Assembly: GCA_018242525.1 (NCBI GenBank)
Contig: JAFEBS010000008.1
Span: 277,811-341,810, forward strand
Direction: 5' to 3'
DNA from: Planctomycetota bacterium
Lineage (GTDB): Bacteria; Planctomycetota; Planctomycetia; Planctomycetales; Planctomycetaceae
DNA: 64,000 nucleotides
The notes under the pieces were generated by a model. That model did not search any database, had not been told where the DNA came from, and saw only the letters and a list, made by a program, of their open reading frames with translations. Each line of letters starts with the position of its first letter. Position 1 is the stretch's first letter. This document shows, piece after piece, positions 55,421 to 64,000 of this stretch. A program made the translations under genes and the position numbers.

Positions 55421-57409
55421 ATGAATTTTGATGACACGTTTATTGAATTCCTCAACGGCAGCGTGAGTGCGCCGCTTCAAGCGTCCACCTACGGTTCGTT
55501 GTGGTTGTTCCTGCCCGAACTGATCGTCTGCGCGACCATCGTCCTGATGTTGCTGGCACGTCTGACTTCGATCGACAAGGTCATCCCGACACACTGGATC
55601 GCCCTGCTGGGAAGCCTGACGGCGTTTGTGGTCATGCTGGGACACTTCTGGAATCTGCTGAATCCGGGTGTGGCGGTCGACAAGGTGGTTGCGGGAACTT
55701 CAGCGGAAGCGGCAATATCGAATTCCGAAGGGGACCCCGTCACGGTGTCCGCCGGGGATCTGGTGCTGAAACTGAACGGGCAATCAGTCAATAGTCCAGA
55801 CGCGCTGCAAGCGTTGTTCAATGGACTCAAGGCGAACGATGAATTCACGCTGACGATCAAGAAGAAGAAATCGGGTACCGAATCGAAGCAGGAACTGCAG
55901 CAGCGGACCTGGTACCGCATCGTCACCCAGAATCTGCTGGCGGTTCACACGCACCAGCATCAGGTCGTACTGTCCGGAGTCGTCAAGGAAACCGGGAATC
56001 TGGGGTTGCAGGTCCATACGCGTGACCCGCGTCAAACGATGTTCACCGGACTGGCCGTTCACGACGATTTTTCCGTCTATTTCCGTGGGTTCCTGTTGTT
56101 CTTCCTGGTGTTCGTGGTCGCCTTGACTGTGCTGAGCGGGATTCCGGATCAGGACGATGCCCCCGATTTCTACACGCTGCTGTGCGGTGCCGTCGTGGGG
56201 ATGATGGTGATGAGCAGCGCCAACCATCTGCTGATGATGTTCCTGGGGGTCGAAATGGCGAGCGTTCCCAGCTACGCCATGACCGGATTCCTGAAAGGAC
56301 GCCGTCAAAGCAGCGAAGCAGCCTTGAAGTTCGTGGTCTATGGTGCCGGTGCGGCCGGTGTCATGCTGTTCGGAATCAGCCTGCTGGCGGGGATCACCGG
56401 GACCGCGGAATTCGGAGAACTGGGTTCTCGACTGCATTCCATTTTCGCCTCCGGATTCGGCCTGACACACAAGGCGGCCCCGATTGTCCTGCTTGGGATG
56501 TTACTGATCACCGTTGGGTTCGCCTTCAAGCTGTCACTGGTGCCGTTCCATTTCTGGTGTCCGGATGCGTTTCAAGGTGCGTCGGCCGAAGTGGCCGGTT
56601 TCCTGTCGATCGCGTCGAAGGCCGCAGCGTTCGCATTGCTGGTTCGCTTCTCGATGGCTGTCACCGGCTGCTCCGCCGGAGTCATCAGCGGCCTGTCGCT
56701 GGCGTTGGGTCTGGGCCTGGGGACGCTGGCCATCATCACGTCCACATTCGGGAATCTGGCGGCCTACTCGCAATCGAACGCCAAGCGGCTGCTGGCTTAC
56801 TCAACGATCGCCCACGCGGGTTACATGTTGATGGCCGTTGCGGCATTGCTGGTTTTGCGATCGACCGTCGGGACGCCGACCGCTCCCACCAGCGATGAAA
56901 TGATGCGGGCCATTGAAGGCTTGCTGTATTACCTGGCCGTGTACATGTTCATGAACCTGGGTGCTTTCACAATCGTGGCCTTGATTCGCAATCAGTTGTT
57001 CAGCGAAGAAATCGACGATTACAAGGGATTGGTCCAGCAGGCGCCCTTGCTGGCCATCTGCATGGCGATCTGTTTGTTCAGCCTGGTGGGATTGCCGCCG
57101 CTGGGTGGCTTTTACGGGAAGTTTTTCATCTTCGCAGCAGTCTTCGATGCCACTCGAATCCACTGGTTTATGTGGGTGGTGCTGGCAGCGGGTGGCTTGA
57201 ACACGGTCCTGAGCCTGTTCTATTACCTGCGGGTCGCCAAGGTCATGTGTATTGATGCCCGTCCCGCTGGTGCTCGGCCTGTCACGATCACGTCGGGTTC
57301 TCCGTCGGGAATGTATGTGTTGCTGCTGTCCGCGATGGTATTGTTGCTGGGTGTGATCGTCGAACCGCTCAGTCGGGTCGCCCATCATGCAGCGGCGGCC
57401 TTCTTCTAG
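55421..57409 (+). CDS. nuoN: NADH-quinone oxidoreductase subunit N with PDZ-like insertion
   Basis: A 662-residue antiporter-like subunit, about 180 longer than E. coli NuoN. The usual core is present: LLMMFLGVEMASVPSYAMTGF, then SLVPFHFWCPDAFQGASAEV, YSQSNAKRLLAYSTIAHAGYML and GLPPLGGFYGKF. Between the second and third helices (residues about 95-200) lies a soluble insertion with a PDZ-like signature, AGDLVLKLNGQSVNSPDALQ, followed by FTLTIKKKKSG. This insertion probably sits on the periplasmic or outer face. ATG 55421 starts 77 bp after nuoM. Confidence 0.95.
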   Translation: MNFDDTFIEFLNGSVSAPLQASTYGSLWLFLPELIVCATIVLMLLARLTSIDKVIPTHWIALLGSLTAFVVMLGHFWNLLNPGVAVDKVVAGTSAEAAISNSEGDPVTVSAGDLVLKLNGQSVNSPDALQALFNGLKANDEFTLTIKKKKSGTESKQELQQRTWYRIVTQNLLAVHTHQHQVVLSGVVKETGNLGLQVHTRDPRQTMFTGLAVHDDFSVYFRGFLLFFLVFVVALTVLSGIPDQDDAPDFYTLLCGAVVGMMVMSSANHLLMMFLGVEMASVPSYAMTGFLKGRRQSSEAALKFVVYGAGAAGVMLFGISLLAGITGTAEFGELGSRLHSIFASGFGLTHKAAPIVLLGMLLITVGFAFKLSLVPFHFWCPDAFQGASAEVAGFLSIASKAAAFALLVRFSMAVTGCSAGVISGLSLALGLGLGTLAIITSTFGNLAAYSQSNAKRLLAYSTIAHAGYMLMAVAALLVLRSTVGTPTAPTSDEMMRAIEGLLYYLAVYMFMNLGAFTIVALIRNQLFSEEIDDYKGLVQQAPLLAICMAICLFSLVGLPPLGGFYGKFFIFAAVFDATRIHWFMWVVLAAGGLNTVLSLFYYLRVAKVMCIDARPAGARPVTITSGSPSGMYVLLLSAMVLLLGVIVEPLSRVAHHAAAAFF

Positions 57410-57476
57410 AAACGTGGAATGCAACGTGCCCGCGCTTGAGACTCCGCCAAACGTCCTTCGCTCTTTCGGATCGCCC

Positions 57477-57896
57477 ATGGCCTGCATTCAGCACAACACG
57501 CAATTGAATCACCTGGTAATCGACCTGGGCTGCAGTCTGCTGCAATTCGTCGGTGAAGTCAGTCCCTGGACCCCCGCGCACGCAACCGCCGCGCGGGAAA
57601 CCCTGACGCGCCTGCTGCAACAGCAGCAGCACCACACCGAGCAGCTGGTGGAGCTGTTGACGGACCGCCGCTACCCCGTGGAATTTGGCGTCTATCCCGC
57701 CAACTTCACCGACCTGCACTTCCTGTCGCTGAAGGCAATGCTGCCACGCATCATCGAAAATCAGGATGCGATCATCGCCGAGTTGGACGAGGCGGTTCAC
57801 ACCTGTGTTGACGATGCGGAAGCGATCCGCGTCCTGACCACAGTTCTCGCTGGCGAACGTGAATTGACCGCTGCGCTGAAGGCGCTGGTGGTTTGA
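57477..57896 (+). CDS. Small all-helical hypothetical protein
   Basis: A 139-residue protein that I do not recognise. It appears to be four helices: TQLNHLVIDLGCSLLQFVG, then TAARETLTRLLQQQQHHTEQ, then MLPRIIENQDAIIAELDEA, then DAEAIRVLTTVLAGERELTA. The pattern recalls ferritin-like or four-helix bundle proteins but lacks a full set of metal ligands (E..H only at best). ATG 57477 lies 67 bp after nuoN, in the same direction, so it may be co-transcribed with the respiratory genes. Confidence 0.65.
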   Translation: MACIQHNTQLNHLVIDLGCSLLQFVGEVSPWTPAHATAARETLTRLLQQQQHHTEQLVELLTDRRYPVEFGVYPANFTDLHFLSLKAMLPRIIENQDAIIAELDEAVHTCVDDAEAIRVLTTVLAGERELTAALKALVV

Positions 57897-58064
57897 ACTG
57901 ATTTCCGATTTTGGTCTCGGAATTCAAACCTGATCTCAGGCACACGGTGCCTCGCGGTCACCCGCCCGCGTGCAGGCACGGTTCCACTGTGGTAGAACAA
58001 TGTCGTCTCAGCCATGTCCGGGCTGAATCGGGTTCACGACATCTTTCTACTGGAGCCGAACACC

Positions 58065-58775
58065 ATGCGAGTTGCTGTCTGGTCTGCCGTGTTGACTGTG
58101 ATGTGTGTTGTCCAAACCGTTCTGGCGCAGGACAACGATGCGGTCAAGCCGGTGCCACGTGAAGGTGGCTGGATGAAGCGTCATGAATCGTTCAACGAAC
58201 GAGTCAAGCAGGGTAACGTCGATCTGATCTTCATTGGTGACTCCATTACGCAGGGATGGGAGGGAGCAGGCAAAGCGGTCTGGGCCGAGTCCTATGCCAA
58301 GCGCAATGCCGTCAACCTGGGGATTGGCGGCGACAGGACTCAGCACGTTCTGTGGCGACTGGACAATGGGAACATCGATGGAATCAAACCGAAGCTGGCG
58401 GTCATCATGATCGGCACGAACAATTCCGGGTCCAACACCAGCGAGCAGATTGCGGAAGGGATCACAGTGATCGTCAAGAAGCTGCGCGACAAGCTTCCCG
58501 AAACCAGGATCCTGCTGCTGGGGATTTTTCCTCGCGGAACCGATGACAACGACGCCAAGCGCAAGGTGAATGCCGGTGCCAATGCCATTGTTGCAAAACT
58601 CGCGGACGGAAAGATGATCGAATACCTGGACATTGGCCCCAAGTTCCTGGATGACAAGGGTGTGTTGAGCAGGGAGGTCATGCCTGACCTGCTCCATTTG
58701 AACACCGCATCGTACAAGACGTGGGCCGATTCCATTGAAGCACACGTCGCCCGCATGATGGGTGAAACCAAGTAG
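58065..58775 (+). CDS. Exported SGNH/GDSL hydrolase (PAF-acetylhydrolase-like)
   Basis: A 236-residue esterase-type protein. The signal peptide is SAVLTVMCVVQTVLAQ. Catalytic blocks are complete: IFIGDSITQGWEG (Ser), LGIGGDRTQHVLWRL (Gly block), MIGTNNSGSNTSEQ (Asn block) and PDLLHLN (Asp/His). The pattern fits the platelet-activating-factor acetylhydrolase beta/gamma-like subgroup, common and exported in planctomycetes; it probably deacetylates glycans or lipids. ATG 58065 is chosen over ATG 58014 because the leader begins there. Confidence 0.9.
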   Translation: MRVAVWSAVLTVMCVVQTVLAQDNDAVKPVPREGGWMKRHESFNERVKQGNVDLIFIGDSITQGWEGAGKAVWAESYAKRNAVNLGIGGDRTQHVLWRLDNGNIDGIKPKLAVIMIGTNNSGSNTSEQIAEGITVIVKKLRDKLPETRILLLGIFPRGTDDNDAKRKVNAGANAIVAKLADGKMIEYLDIGPKFLDDKGVLSREVMPDLLHLNTASYKTWADSIEAHVARMMGETK

Positions 58776-58881
58776 TTGGTCACCGGTCCTTCCGAACGGG
58801 GGACTTCCGTCCCCCGGCTCGTTTGTTCACGAGCGTACGATTGAGAATACACCCGAATGGCACTTACTTTAGGCATGTAAT

Positions 58882-58936
58882 CCGAAGCGTCAGCGAGGGA
58901 GGGCGGGATTAACGCGATGCCTCGCAGACGCTTTGG
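58882..58936. repeat. REP-like palindrome (GAAGCGTCAGCGAGG type)
   Basis: CCGAAGCGTCAGCGAGG at 58882-58898 and CCTCGCAGACGCTTTGG at 58920-58936 form a 17-bp stem with two mismatches and a 21-base loop. It lies in the gene-free stretch 58776-59101 together with a second palindrome. It is non-coding. Confidence 0.7.
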
Positions 58937-58944
58937 GTTGCATT

Positions 58945-59046
58945 GTGAGCCGCACGGCGCTAGCCGCGGGTGCATTCTCACTCGACCCCGAACAACCCAC
59001 GGCTAGCGCCGTGCGGGTCACAAAGTGAGTGCCATTGGGCATGAGC
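58945..59046. repeat. REP-like palindrome (GGCGCTAGCCG type)
   Basis: Arms of 27 bases at 58945-58971 and 58995-59021 are complementary with two mismatches (core CACGGCGCTAGCCG). The right arm and its downstream tail recur at bases 1-36 of this window, so it is a dispersed family. The element may act in transcription termination or as a gyrase or IHF-type site; that is inference. Confidence 0.75.
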
Positions 59047-59101
59047 CACCGGTTCCGGCTCGAAGGGCCATCAAAGAAGACTCTGTCAAGGAACGTGCTG
59101 C

Positions 59102-59926
59102 GTGAGTCGTGAAGTTGCCGGTCTGCACGCTGTTCGCGGTGTGCTGTTTGACATGGACGGAGTGATCTATGTCGGTACCCGTCCCCTGCCGGGGGTGCGC
59201 GAGGCGCTCGATTATCTGGCGTCCACCGGTCGCACGTTCCTGTTTGTCACCAACAACGCCAGCAAGACTCCGGCACAATTCGTCGAACGGCTGGCCGAGA
59301 TGGACATCCACGTGCAACCCGAACAGGTGTTGGGGAGCGCCGAGGCGACCGCGTGCTGGCTGGCTGAGCAGGTCGCGCAGCATGGCTGGGTGAAGGGGCC
59401 CGTCATCGTCATGGGGCAGGACGGTTTGAAGGTGGCTCTGCAGAACAACGGGTTCGAATTGACAACCGATCCTCACGCCGCCACCTATGCCGTCGCAGGG
59501 ATCAATTTCAAGCTGACGTATGAGGAACTGGCAGACGTGACGCTGGCCATCCGCCACGGGGCGAAGTACATCGGCACGAACTCAGATCTGACCTATCCCA
59601 GTGAACGTGGCCCCCTGCCGGGAGCCGGCAGTATCCTGGCTCTGCTGACAGCGGCCAGTGGTCAGCAACCACTGGTGATCGGCAAGCCGAACCGCGGCAT
59701 GTATGAACAGGCGCTGGCTCGACTGAATCTGACCGCTGGTGAGGTATTGATGGTTGGCGACCGATACGACACCGACATTTCCGGAGCGATCCCGCTGGGG
59801 CTCTGGACCGCCGGAGTGCTGACCGGGATCAGTACCCGGGCCGAATTCGAACACGCCAGCCCGCCACCCGACCTGATCGCCGATGATTTGCCGCATCTGA
59901 TTCGCCAGCTGCGGCAGGTCGATTAG
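59102..59926 (+). CDS. HAD-superfamily IIA phosphatase (NagD/PGP-like)
   Basis: A 274-residue cytosolic phosphatase. GTG 59102 has AAGGA nine bases upstream. Motif I is [12 protein letters not shown] (nucleophile Asp and second Asp), motif II is [10 protein letters not shown], motif III Lys is in [13 protein letters not shown], and motif IV is [13 protein letters not shown]. The cap is of type C2, as in NagD and 4-nitrophenylphosphatase/phosphoglycolate phosphatases. It dephosphorylates small metabolites, but the exact substrate cannot be read. It stands alone. Confidence 0.94.
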   Translation: MSREVAGLHAVRGVLFDMDGVIYVGTRPLPGVREALDYLASTGRTFLFVTNNASKTPAQFVERLAEMDIHVQPEQVLGSAEATACWLAEQVAQHGWVKGPVIVMGQDGLKVALQNNGFELTTDPHAATYAVAGINFKLTYEELADVTLAIRHGAKYIGTNSDLTYPSERGPLPGAGSILALLTAASGQQPLVIGKPNRGMYEQALARLNLTAGEVLMVGDRYDTDISGAIPLGLWTAGVLTGISTRAEFEHASPPPDLIADDLPHLIRQLRQVD

Positions 59927-60384
59927 ATCAGTCTGTCAGATTTCGAACGATCACGAAGGATACCACCACGGGGTGAGATCTGGACGGAGGTGTTGTCGGA
60001 CAGATGTTGCCGGAAAGTTGAGTCTTCCGGGCAACCTGAGGAATTGACGACGGACGGGCCATTCGCTGATGGCAGGGGCACGACGGCAAAATCAGACGGC
60101 GGACATCGCCGAACTAGAATCCAATGTGGTCAGTCGTTGAATCAAGCTACAACGGGCAGGGGTCTGACCTGTCATTCAATGCCGTGTCCTGTGAATGGGC
60201 CGCTTCGCCAAGTCCACCTAATCTTCCCAGGCTTCGCAGACGGAAGATTCGCCCATCGGGCCGGTCCCCCTCAAGTCCTGCTCGCTCGCTCACCGATCAA
60301 GAGTCAGGGCAGACACGGATGTGCCGGCTGCACAATGGACGATTTGTGAGCTGACGGCATGGGACGGACGGCAAGGAACGCTGG
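59927..60384. other. Intergenic region
   Basis: 458 bases between the HAD gene and the hypothetical gene at 60385. I see no repeat, RNA gene or convincing promoter, and no reading frame with plausible codons. Confidence 0.4.
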
Positions 60385-60903
60385 ATGTCACACGGGAACC
60401 AAGACCCGTTTCGAATGGGATTTCTGACGGCTGTAGAGGACGCGGAACGTGGTTTCGTGGGGGGACTGCTGGTTACAAACCGGTTTGGTCGACCCCTCGA
60501 ATTTCAATGTACCGCTCCTGTTAAGCCGAATCGGGCGCAGCAGATCCTGTATGGCCCAACCCTGCGTCCGTTCGTGCTGGGTGAATTGCTGGGACGGACG
60601 CTGATTGAAAAGGTTGGCGTCAAGCCCCACCTGGTGCTAATCGAATCCGAAGAGATTCTGGACCTGCGATTGCACGTTCCGATGGCCGTCGGCTGCCTGT
60701 TGGACAAGGTGACCGACGACACCACGCAGTTGGCGCTGGGAAAGCACGGAATCGGCTTTCACCCGGACCATCTGTCGGACCGCACGGATCTCGTTCGCCA
60801 TGCAAAGGCAATTCCTGCCGATGCCGACCTGCGCGAGCCGTTTGAGCGGGTGCGGGAAGCGTTGGCGGAAACTGTTCGACTGGGTTCTGCCCGTACCGCT
60901 TGA
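60385..60903 (+). CDS. Conserved-looking hypothetical protein beside SNF2 gene
   Basis: A 172-residue soluble protein that I cannot assign. It shows alternating strands and helices: [78 protein letters not shown] helical end carries [16 protein letters not shown]. There is no signal peptide or catalytic motif. It ends 17 bp before the SNF2 ATPase, so the two probably form an operon. Confidence 0.7.
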   Translation: MSHGNQDPFRMGFLTAVEDAERGFVGGLLVTNRFGRPLEFQCTAPVKPNRAQQILYGPTLRPFVLGELLGRTLIEKVGVKPHLVLIESEEILDLRLHVPMAVGCLLDKVTDDTTQLALGKHGIGFHPDHLSDRTDLVRHAKAIPADADLREPFERVREALAETVRLGSARTA

Positions 60904-60920
60904 TCGAGAGGACGAACCCA

Positions 60921-62852
60921 ATGACGGATGGTTCGCTCCGTATGCTGGATGAAATGATCGCCCGTCGTGCTGCACAGCAGGCCGAGATGGGCATTCCCGC
61001 TCCTCATTGGAACCTGGAAAACAGCGGCAACTCACTCGACGAACTGCTGTCAGAAGTTCCTTGTAAACAGGTTTCGCTCGGGCTCCCCTCGCAGGTCTTT
61101 TCGTCGGGACTGAACGTCGCCTTGCAGCGCTGGCCGGTGGTCGAAGTGGAATCCATCGTCGCACCGCGTCCACCGGCATTGCTGCCACCCTGGAAGCCAC
61201 ATCGTCAAAAGGTGGTGACGTTTGGAATCACGTTTCCGGAAGGGGAAGCGTTCCTGACCCCGAAGCCATCACGCGAGAGCGAGGGGGCCGAAAAGAACAC
61301 TGAAGAGGAACTGGTTTCCATCGAGCCGCCAAAGCCCGTGTCGTTGATGGACGATGAGGCGCTGGCGGAAGCCAAGAAAAAGCTGACGCGACTGAAGCCC
61401 CCGGAAGACGCCCTCTCGATTGAAGACCGGCTGTTTTACCTGCTGCAGCCGCCGTTGCAATCCTGGCTGGCGGGCCAGGAATTGATCATGCCGTTCGAGC
61501 CATTCCCGTATCAATACGAGGGAATTGGCTGGCTGTTTTCAAAGTCGTCGGCCTTGCTGGCGGACGAAATGGGACTCGGCAAGACCATGCAGACGATTAC
61601 CGCGATCCGCCTGCTTGTCCGCAGCGGTCAGGTTCGACGAGTTCTACTGGTCTGCCCCAAGCCACTGCTTCCCAACTGGCAGCGGGAATTTCGGACTTGG
61701 GCCGAAGAGTTGCCGTTTGTCGTGGTGGAAGGCGATGGCGAGCGTCGGCGACTGACATGGACGATGCCGGGCGTTCCCGTGTTGATCGCCAACTACGAAT
61801 CGCTCGTCCGCGACTTCGCGGCATTTGGCGAAGGCGAGTTTCCCAAGTTCGATCTGGTGGTGCTGGATGAAGCCCAGCGGATCAAGAATCGGACATCGCG
61901 GACGGCTGAAACGGCACGCGCTCTGCCACGAAGGCGCAGTTGGGCGCTGACAGGAACTCCCATCGAAAACCGGCCCGAAGAACTGGGGGCACTCTACGAA
62001 TTCCTGGAAGTCGTTCCTCCCAATGCGACACCCGACCTGCGGCAATTGCAGTACCTGTCCAAGCAATTCATCCTGCGACGCACCAAGAACCTGGTGATGA
62101 AGGACATGCCGCCGCGACTGGATCGCGACGAGTACCTGGAACTGCTGCCCGCGCAGAAGTACGCCTATGAAAAGGCGGAAAAAGAGGGTGTGATTCACCT
62201 GAATGAACTGGGCGATTCGATTTCAGTGCAACACGTTTTCGAGCTGGTTCTGCGTTTGAAGCAGATCACCAACTTTGATCCGTTGACGGGCGAGAGCGCC
62301 AAACTGGATCGTCTGGAAGCGGACATGGAAGAAATCGCCGCCAGCGGTGGCAAGGCGATCCTGTTCAGTCAGTGGACAAAGGTCCTGGACTGGCTCGCCA
62401 AGCCAATGTCCAAGTATGGCGCGCTGCTCTATCACGGCGGAGTTCCCACGAAGCAGCGGGAACCGATCCTGAAGCAATTCAAGGAAGATCCGGATTCTCA
62501 CATCATCCTGATGAGTTACGGCACGGGGGCGGTGGGGCTGAACCTGCAGTTTGCGGGTTACGTATTCCTGTTCGATCGCTGGTGGAATCCGGCCATTGAA
62601 GACCAGGCCATCAATCGAGCTCACCGGATCGGCTGCAAGAGCCAGGTGATCGTGACACGTTTCATTTCCAAGGACACGATCGAAGAGCGAATCGACAAGG
62701 TTCTGACCGAAAAACGCGAACTGTTTGCCCGGATCCTGGGTGAAGGCGACGACTGCAATTCGTCTCTCAGCCTGAATGCCTCCGAAATCTTCGGCCTGTT
62801 TGATCTGAAGGCCCGCAGCGCCAAGGGAACGAAGAGCATCGGCCCGAAGTAG
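60921..62852 (+). CDS. SNF2-family DEAD/H-box ATPase
   Basis: A 643-residue SNF2/Rad54-type DNA-dependent ATPase. Motif I is [11 protein letters not shown], motif [13 protein letters not shown], motif [15 protein letters not shown], motif [15 protein letters not shown], motif [15 protein letters not shown] and motif [13 protein letters not shown]. About 190 N-terminal residues before the helicase core have no recognised domain and may direct it to a partner. It translocates on DNA and remodels protein-DNA complexes or aids transcription recycling (RapA-like); no zinc-binding SWIM domain is seen. ATG 60921 follows GAGAGGA. Confidence 0.94.
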   Translation: MTDGSLRMLDEMIARRAAQQAEMGIPAPHWNLENSGNSLDELLSEVPCKQVSLGLPSQVFSSGLNVALQRWPVVEVESIVAPRPPALLPPWKPHRQKVVTFGITFPEGEAFLTPKPSRESEGAEKNTEEELVSIEPPKPVSLMDDEALAEAKKKLTRLKPPEDALSIEDRLFYLLQPPLQSWLAGQELIMPFEPFPYQYEGIGWLFSKSSALLADEMGLGKTMQTITAIRLLVRSGQVRRVLLVCPKPLLPNWQREFRTWAEELPFVVVEGDGERRRLTWTMPGVPVLIANYESLVRDFAAFGEGEFPKFDLVVLDEAQRIKNRTSRTAETARALPRRRSWALTGTPIENRPEELGALYEFLEVVPPNATPDLRQLQYLSKQFILRRTKNLVMKDMPPRLDRDEYLELLPAQKYAYEKAEKEGVIHLNELGDSISVQHVFELVLRLKQITNFDPLTGESAKLDRLEADMEEIAASGGKAILFSQWTKVLDWLAKPMSKYGALLYHGGVPTKQREPILKQFKEDPDSHIILMSYGTGAVGLNLQFAGYVFLFDRWWNPAIEDQAINRAHRIGCKSQVIVTRFISKDTIEERIDKVLTEKRELFARILGEGDDCNSSLSLNASEIFGLFDLKARSAKGTKSIGPK

Positions 62853-62857
62853 CGAAG

Positions 62858-64000
62858 CTATTCAGTCTTCTCCACCGTCACAAACACTGGCGGGCTGCAG
62901 TACGTGGCTTTCATGACGAAATTGATCGCGAAGTTGGCCATGACCACGCCCACCTGCTTGTCGACCGGCGGAGCCTTCGCGTCGGCCTTGAGTGTGATTT
63001 CGCCTTCGCTGGTGGTGCCGGTCAACAACGTCTTGCTCTGATTGCCATCGATGGTCACTCCCTCGGGCAGACTGTTGGCAAAGACCGAGTCCAGGTGCTT
63101 GTACAGCATATCCAGTGTCACGTTCTGGTTGACGTCCTTGTTTCGTTCCAGCTTGACCAGGATTTTCTTCGACTGCCCCGGTTTCAGCACGATGTCGGTG
63201 TCGCTCAATTGAATTGACAGGATGTCTGCCGGAGGACCGACGCTCACCATATGCGATTCGACCGGGTAATGGCCGCGACCACCGCCCGGCGAGTAATACT
63301 CCTGGTACGGCGTCGCCACGGCCGTCAACGCCAGGGAAGGTTGCCCGTCCCCCTGGGGATGCGTCGCGGTGCCGTGAACCAGCAGTTCCGACGAGACCAT
63401 GGCAGCGTCACTGGCTGCGGTCAGCACAATACATCCGTCCTGGCCCTTACCCGCCAGGATGCGGCCGCACGTCGCGGTGACACCGGGCGGCAATCCATTG
63501 ACGTGCAGTTGGACTTCACCCGTGAAGCCATGCTTGCGAACCACGCGGGCGAAGATCGCACCACTCATTCCCGGGGTCAGCAGCGTCTTGTCGGTATCCA
63601 ATTGTAGTTCGAAGTACGGCATCGTTCGTGTGATCTGCAGGACATATTCAAACCCCGGACCTCCGCGAAGATGCACATCCCGGACTTCGACTGTGAAAGT
63701 GCCGTCGGCCGGGGCTTCCCAGCCTTCCAGGAAGGTGTCAGCGAAGGTCAGCCGTCCGAACCGGCCGTCATCGTCTTCGCGCAGCGACTGACCCTTGTCG
63801 TTCAGGATCCGGATGAAGGAATCCAGGTTTGACATCTGGCGACGCGCCCGGACTTCGAAGCTGAATTTCTCCCCCTTCTTCGCCACAAAAGAATAGCAGT
63901 CCAGGTCGGCTTCGGTTTCGATCCGGCCGCTGATGACTTGGGGGACTTCGATCACGGGAGCCGACATCGGTGAATTGTTGTCCGCCGCTGTTTCCGCGAA
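62858..64000 (-). CDS. Exported planctomycete protein, 5' end outside window
   Basis: The frame stays open to the right edge of the window, so the N-terminus is missing; an ATG at 63967 is internal. The visible 380 residues begin with a pre-peptidase C-terminal-like domain (VISGRIETEADLDCYSFVAK, then EDDDGRFGRLTFADTFLEGW, TFTVEVRDVHLRG). Several beta-sandwich domains follow (GMSGAIFARVVRKHGFTGEV, then PGQSKKILVKLERNKDVNQN). The end is at 62858, 5 bp from the converging SNF2 gene. Such domains occur in large exported proteins of planctomycetes, often with protease-like partners. Function is unknown. Confidence 0.8.
   Translation of the reverse strand, partial: FAETAADNNSPMSAPVIEVPQVISGRIETEADLDCYSFVAKKGEKFSFEVRARRQMSNLDSFIRILNDKGQSLREDDDGRFGRLTFADTFLEGWEAPADGTFTVEVRDVHLRGGPGFEYVLQITRTMPYFELQLDTDKTLLTPGMSGAIFARVVRKHGFTGEVQLHVNGLPPGVTATCGRILAGKGQDGCIVLTAASDAAMVSSELLVHGTATHPQGDGQPSLALTAVATPYQEYYSPGGGRGHYPVESHMVSVGPPADILSIQLSDTDIVLKPGQSKKILVKLERNKDVNQNVTLDMLYKHLDSVFANSLPEGVTIDGNQSKTLLTGTTSEGEITLKADAKAPPVDKQVGVVMANFAINFVMKATYCSPPVFVTVEKTE

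Overview
The window is chromosomal DNA of a planctomycete (phylum Planctomycetota, probably order Planctomycetales). The diagnostic families are a DUF1559 pseudopilin-like protein beside a small lipoprotein, a DUF1501 protein with a twin-arginine leader, a PVC-type membrane-dehydrogenase/HEAT/haem-binding protein, a DUF1080 protein, many exported leucine-rich-repeat proteins, and dispersed REP-like palindromes. Genus cannot be fixed from sequence alone.

Layout. 0.2-2.9 kb: sugar-type ABC importer (ATPase plus permease, no binding protein in the window). 2.9-8.4 kb, minus strand: exported NHL-repeat protein, a 1152-residue PVC haem protein and an SGNH-like protein. 8.7-15.4 kb: an accessory island on the minus strand (calcineurin-like phosphoesterase, ORC/CDC6-like ATPase, Rossmann-like possible sensor, D12-class adenine methyltransferase). 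Its first three genes overlap by 4 bp at each junction and the fourth follows closely. The island is flanked by a long direct repeat: a truncated, frameshifted copy of a small secreted-protein gene on the left and the readable copy on the right. This is the best candidate for an undescribed, probably anti-phage, system. 15.9-20.5 kb: STN-LRR protein, cupin protein, DUF1080 protein. 20.9-25.7 kb, minus strand: an overlapping ABC-2 type operon with a large exported/membrane accessory protein. 25.7 kb: a 100-bp MITE-like palindrome with a 9-bp target duplication. 26.2-37.2 kb: five consecutive exported proteins behind a textbook sigma-54 (-24/-12) promoter; the first and last carry nucleotidyltransferase-like motifs although both have signal peptides. 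37.4-48.4 kb: FAD oxidoreductase, lipoprotein/DUF1559 pair, giant alpha-2-macroglobulin, TrmH-family RNA methyltransferase, DUF1501 protein. 48.8-57.4 kb: a complex I membrane-arm cluster nuoH-J-K-L-M-N without nuoI; NuoL has a His/Glu-rich loop and NuoN a PDZ-like insertion. 57.5-64 kb: small helical protein, SGNH hydrolase, REP cluster, HAD phosphatase, a hypothetical protein, SNF2 ATPase and a 5'-truncated exported protein.

How parts may work together (inference): the exported NHL/haem/SGNH, DUF1080 and cupin genes fit the carbohydrate-scavenging lifestyle of planctomycetes. The sigma-54-linked operon looks like a cell-envelope module. The nuo cluster supplies proton-pumping subunits and needs its peripheral arm encoded elsewhere. 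The methyltransferase/ATPase/phosphoesterase island looks like a horizontally acquired defence cassette.
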